From an uncultured Clostridium sp. (GTDB lineage Bacteria; Bacillota; Clostridia; Lachnospirales; Lachnospiraceae): a DNA stretch of 8,523 nt. Under the pieces are notes generated by a model. The model saw nothing but the letters and a program-made list of their open reading frames with translations, ran no database searches and had not been told where the DNA came from. Location of the stretch: NCBI GenBank assembly GCA_900540335.1, contig UQFC01000107.1:1-8523 (forward strand), given 5' to 3'. This document shows, piece after piece, positions 7,900 through 8,523 of the stretch; the first letter of the stretch is position 1, and every line of letters begins with the position of its first letter. A program made the translations under genes and the position numbers.

Positions 7900-7901
7900 C
7901 T

Positions 7902-8393
7902 ATGGCAGCAAAGAAAAAATTTCCCTATCATTCTGCATTTGTTGCCTGCAACGGCGGATGTCATGAAGGAAACAGCGATGCCTCCTGTTCCTACGGCTGT
8001 ATAGCCTGCGGTCTGTGCGTCAACACCTGTCCCTACGGTGCCATTTCCATGAATGAATACGGCGTTGCCGAGGTAGACGAGAAAAAATGTACCGGCTGCG
8101 GTCGATGTGCAGAAGCATGTCCCCAGCAGATCATCCATATTCATGAGGATGCCAATTTTATTGCTGTAAAATGTTCCAATCATGACAAGGGTGCTGCTGC
8201 CAGAAAGCAGTGTGACGTCAGCTGTATCGGATGCGGCATTTGTGAAAAAACATGTACCGCCTCTGCCATTCATGTAATCGACAACTGCGCAGTGATTGAC
8301 GAAAAGTATTGTCTGAGCTGCGGAATGTGTGCTGTTAAATGTCCGCGCCATGCCATTTATGATTTAAGAGGAGTGCTGACTCCGGCAAGATAA
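7902..8393 (+). CDS. RnfB-like polyferredoxin with four 4Fe-4S motifs, partner of the dehydrogenase
   Basis: With ATG 7902 the protein has 163 residues. It begins 2 bases after the dehydrogenase stop. Four cluster motifs are visible: C33/C36/C39/C43P, C63/C66/C69/C73P, C108/C111/C114/C118 and C137/C140/C143/C147P. They form two ferredoxin-like halves joined by a linker containing KCSNHDKG (90-97). The pattern CSYGCIACGLC, VDEKKCTGCGRC, CSN-DKG, CIGCGIC and VIDEKYC follows the ferredoxin half of RnfB closely. Unlike RnfB it has no N-terminal membrane helix and only a short leader with C16, C20 and C29, so it should be soluble. Further cysteines are C91, C104 and C129. Its likely role is to carry electrons from the dehydrogenase to another acceptor such as YgfK, a hydrogenase or the Rnf complex. 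The position and the missing FAD subunit support this, but the partner is inferred. The third motif ends in CT rather than CP, a minor departure. Confidence 0.88.
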   Translation: MAAKKKFPYHSAFVACNGGCHEGNSDASCSYGCIACGLCVNTCPYGAISMNEYGVAEVDEKKCTGCGRCAEACPQQIIHIHEDANFIAVKCSNHDKGAAARKQCDVSCIGCGICEKTCTASAIHVIDNCAVIDEKYCLSCGMCAVKCPRHAIYDLRGVLTPAR

Positions 8394-8422
8394 GGCAGAA
8401 AAAAGCAGTGAATCAAAGATCC

Positions 8423-8465
8423 GCCGCTCCATGGAAGAGAAATCCTCTGTGGAGCGGCAGTTTTT
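8423..8465 (+). terminator. Rho-independent terminator after the ferredoxin gene
   Basis: GCCGCTCCA at 8423-8431 pairs perfectly with TGGAGCGGC at 8450-8458. Inside the 18-base loop AGAG (8436-8439) can pair with CTCT (8445-8448). AG and then TTTTT (8461-8465) follow the stem. It lies 29 bases after the ferredoxin stop and marks the end of the hyuA-xdh-ferredoxin unit. Confidence 0.88.
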
Positions 8466-8481
8466 ATGTCATAGGATTAGG

Positions 8482-8495
8482 GTGTCAAAAGACAC
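8482..8495. promoter_or_regulatory. Palindrome GTGTCAAAAGACAC past the terminator, possible operator
   Basis: Two perfect 5-base arms (GTGTC 8482-8486, GACAC 8491-8495) flank AAAA. It lies beyond the operon terminator and just before an AT-rich stretch with a TTGATT (8507-8512) that could be the -35 of a gene beginning outside the window. It could be an operator for that gene or a tiny hairpin. No regulator can be named. Nothing else is visible between 8466 and 8523. Confidence 0.25.
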
Positions 8496-8523
8496 ATTAA
8501 CATTCATTGATTTTTGTTTGTAC

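Noticed and set aside
7893..7901. Upstream GTG start for the ferredoxin, adding three residues
   Set aside because: It overlaps the AGGAAG ribosome site; ATG 7902 is correctly spaced from that site.
8461..8488. Minus-strand promoter with TTGACA (reverse complement of 8483-8488) and TAAAAA 16 bases on
   Set aside because: The -10-like hexamer is the terminator T-tract read in reverse, and there is no minus-strand gene for it to serve within the window.

Overview
The window holds an anaerobic purine-degradation gene cluster of the ygf/yge/hyu/xdh type. All five genes are on the + strand. The strong AGGAGG-type ribosome sites, roughly balanced base composition, tight gene packing, oxygen-sensitive iron-sulfur enzymes and a fused xanthine dehydrogenase of the kind common in clostridia suggest a gut-type anaerobic Firmicute, perhaps Lachnospiraceae. 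That placement is an inference from style and gene content, not a species identification.

Layout: (1) bases 1-743, the C-terminal part of ssnA (amidohydrolase superfamily), cut by the left edge. (2) 765-3749, ygfK, a 994-residue flavin/iron-sulfur oxidoreductase. (3) 3750-3887, an intergenic region with a long imperfect hairpin followed by a perfect TGTGA-N6-TCACA palindrome. (4) 3888-5264, a hydantoinase/dihydropyrimidinase with a complete metal site (hyuA type). (5) 5317-7899, a xanthine dehydrogenase fusing the 2Fe-2S and molybdopterin parts, GTG start. (6) 7902-8393, a soluble RnfB-like ferredoxin with four 4Fe-4S motifs, 2 bases after the dehydrogenase. (7) 8423-8465, an intrinsic terminator, then about 58 bases leading to whatever follows the window. 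The hairpin and palindrome suggest two transcription units: (upstream)-ssnA-ygfK and hyuA-xdh-ferredoxin.

Working together: family knowledge says the dehydrogenase oxidises hypoxanthine/xanthine towards urate, probably with a labile selenium at molybdenum rather than selenocysteine. It has no FAD domain and no FAD-subunit gene is beside it, so its electrons most likely leave through the adjacent ferredoxin. YgfK carries the same kinds of parts as dihydropyrimidine dehydrogenase (FMN-barrel-like domain, cysteine-rich domain, FAD and NAD(P) domains, two 4Fe-4S motifs) in a different order, and it sits next to a dihydropyrimidinase-type hydrolase. The most interesting reading is a purine counterpart of reductive pyrimidine catabolism: reduce the ring (YgfK), then open it by hydrolysis (HyuA, SsnA), with electrons from xanthine oxidation partly paying for the reduction. 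Related gene sets have been reported to support anaerobic urate/purine use in gut bacteria; the exact step of each protein here is inference.
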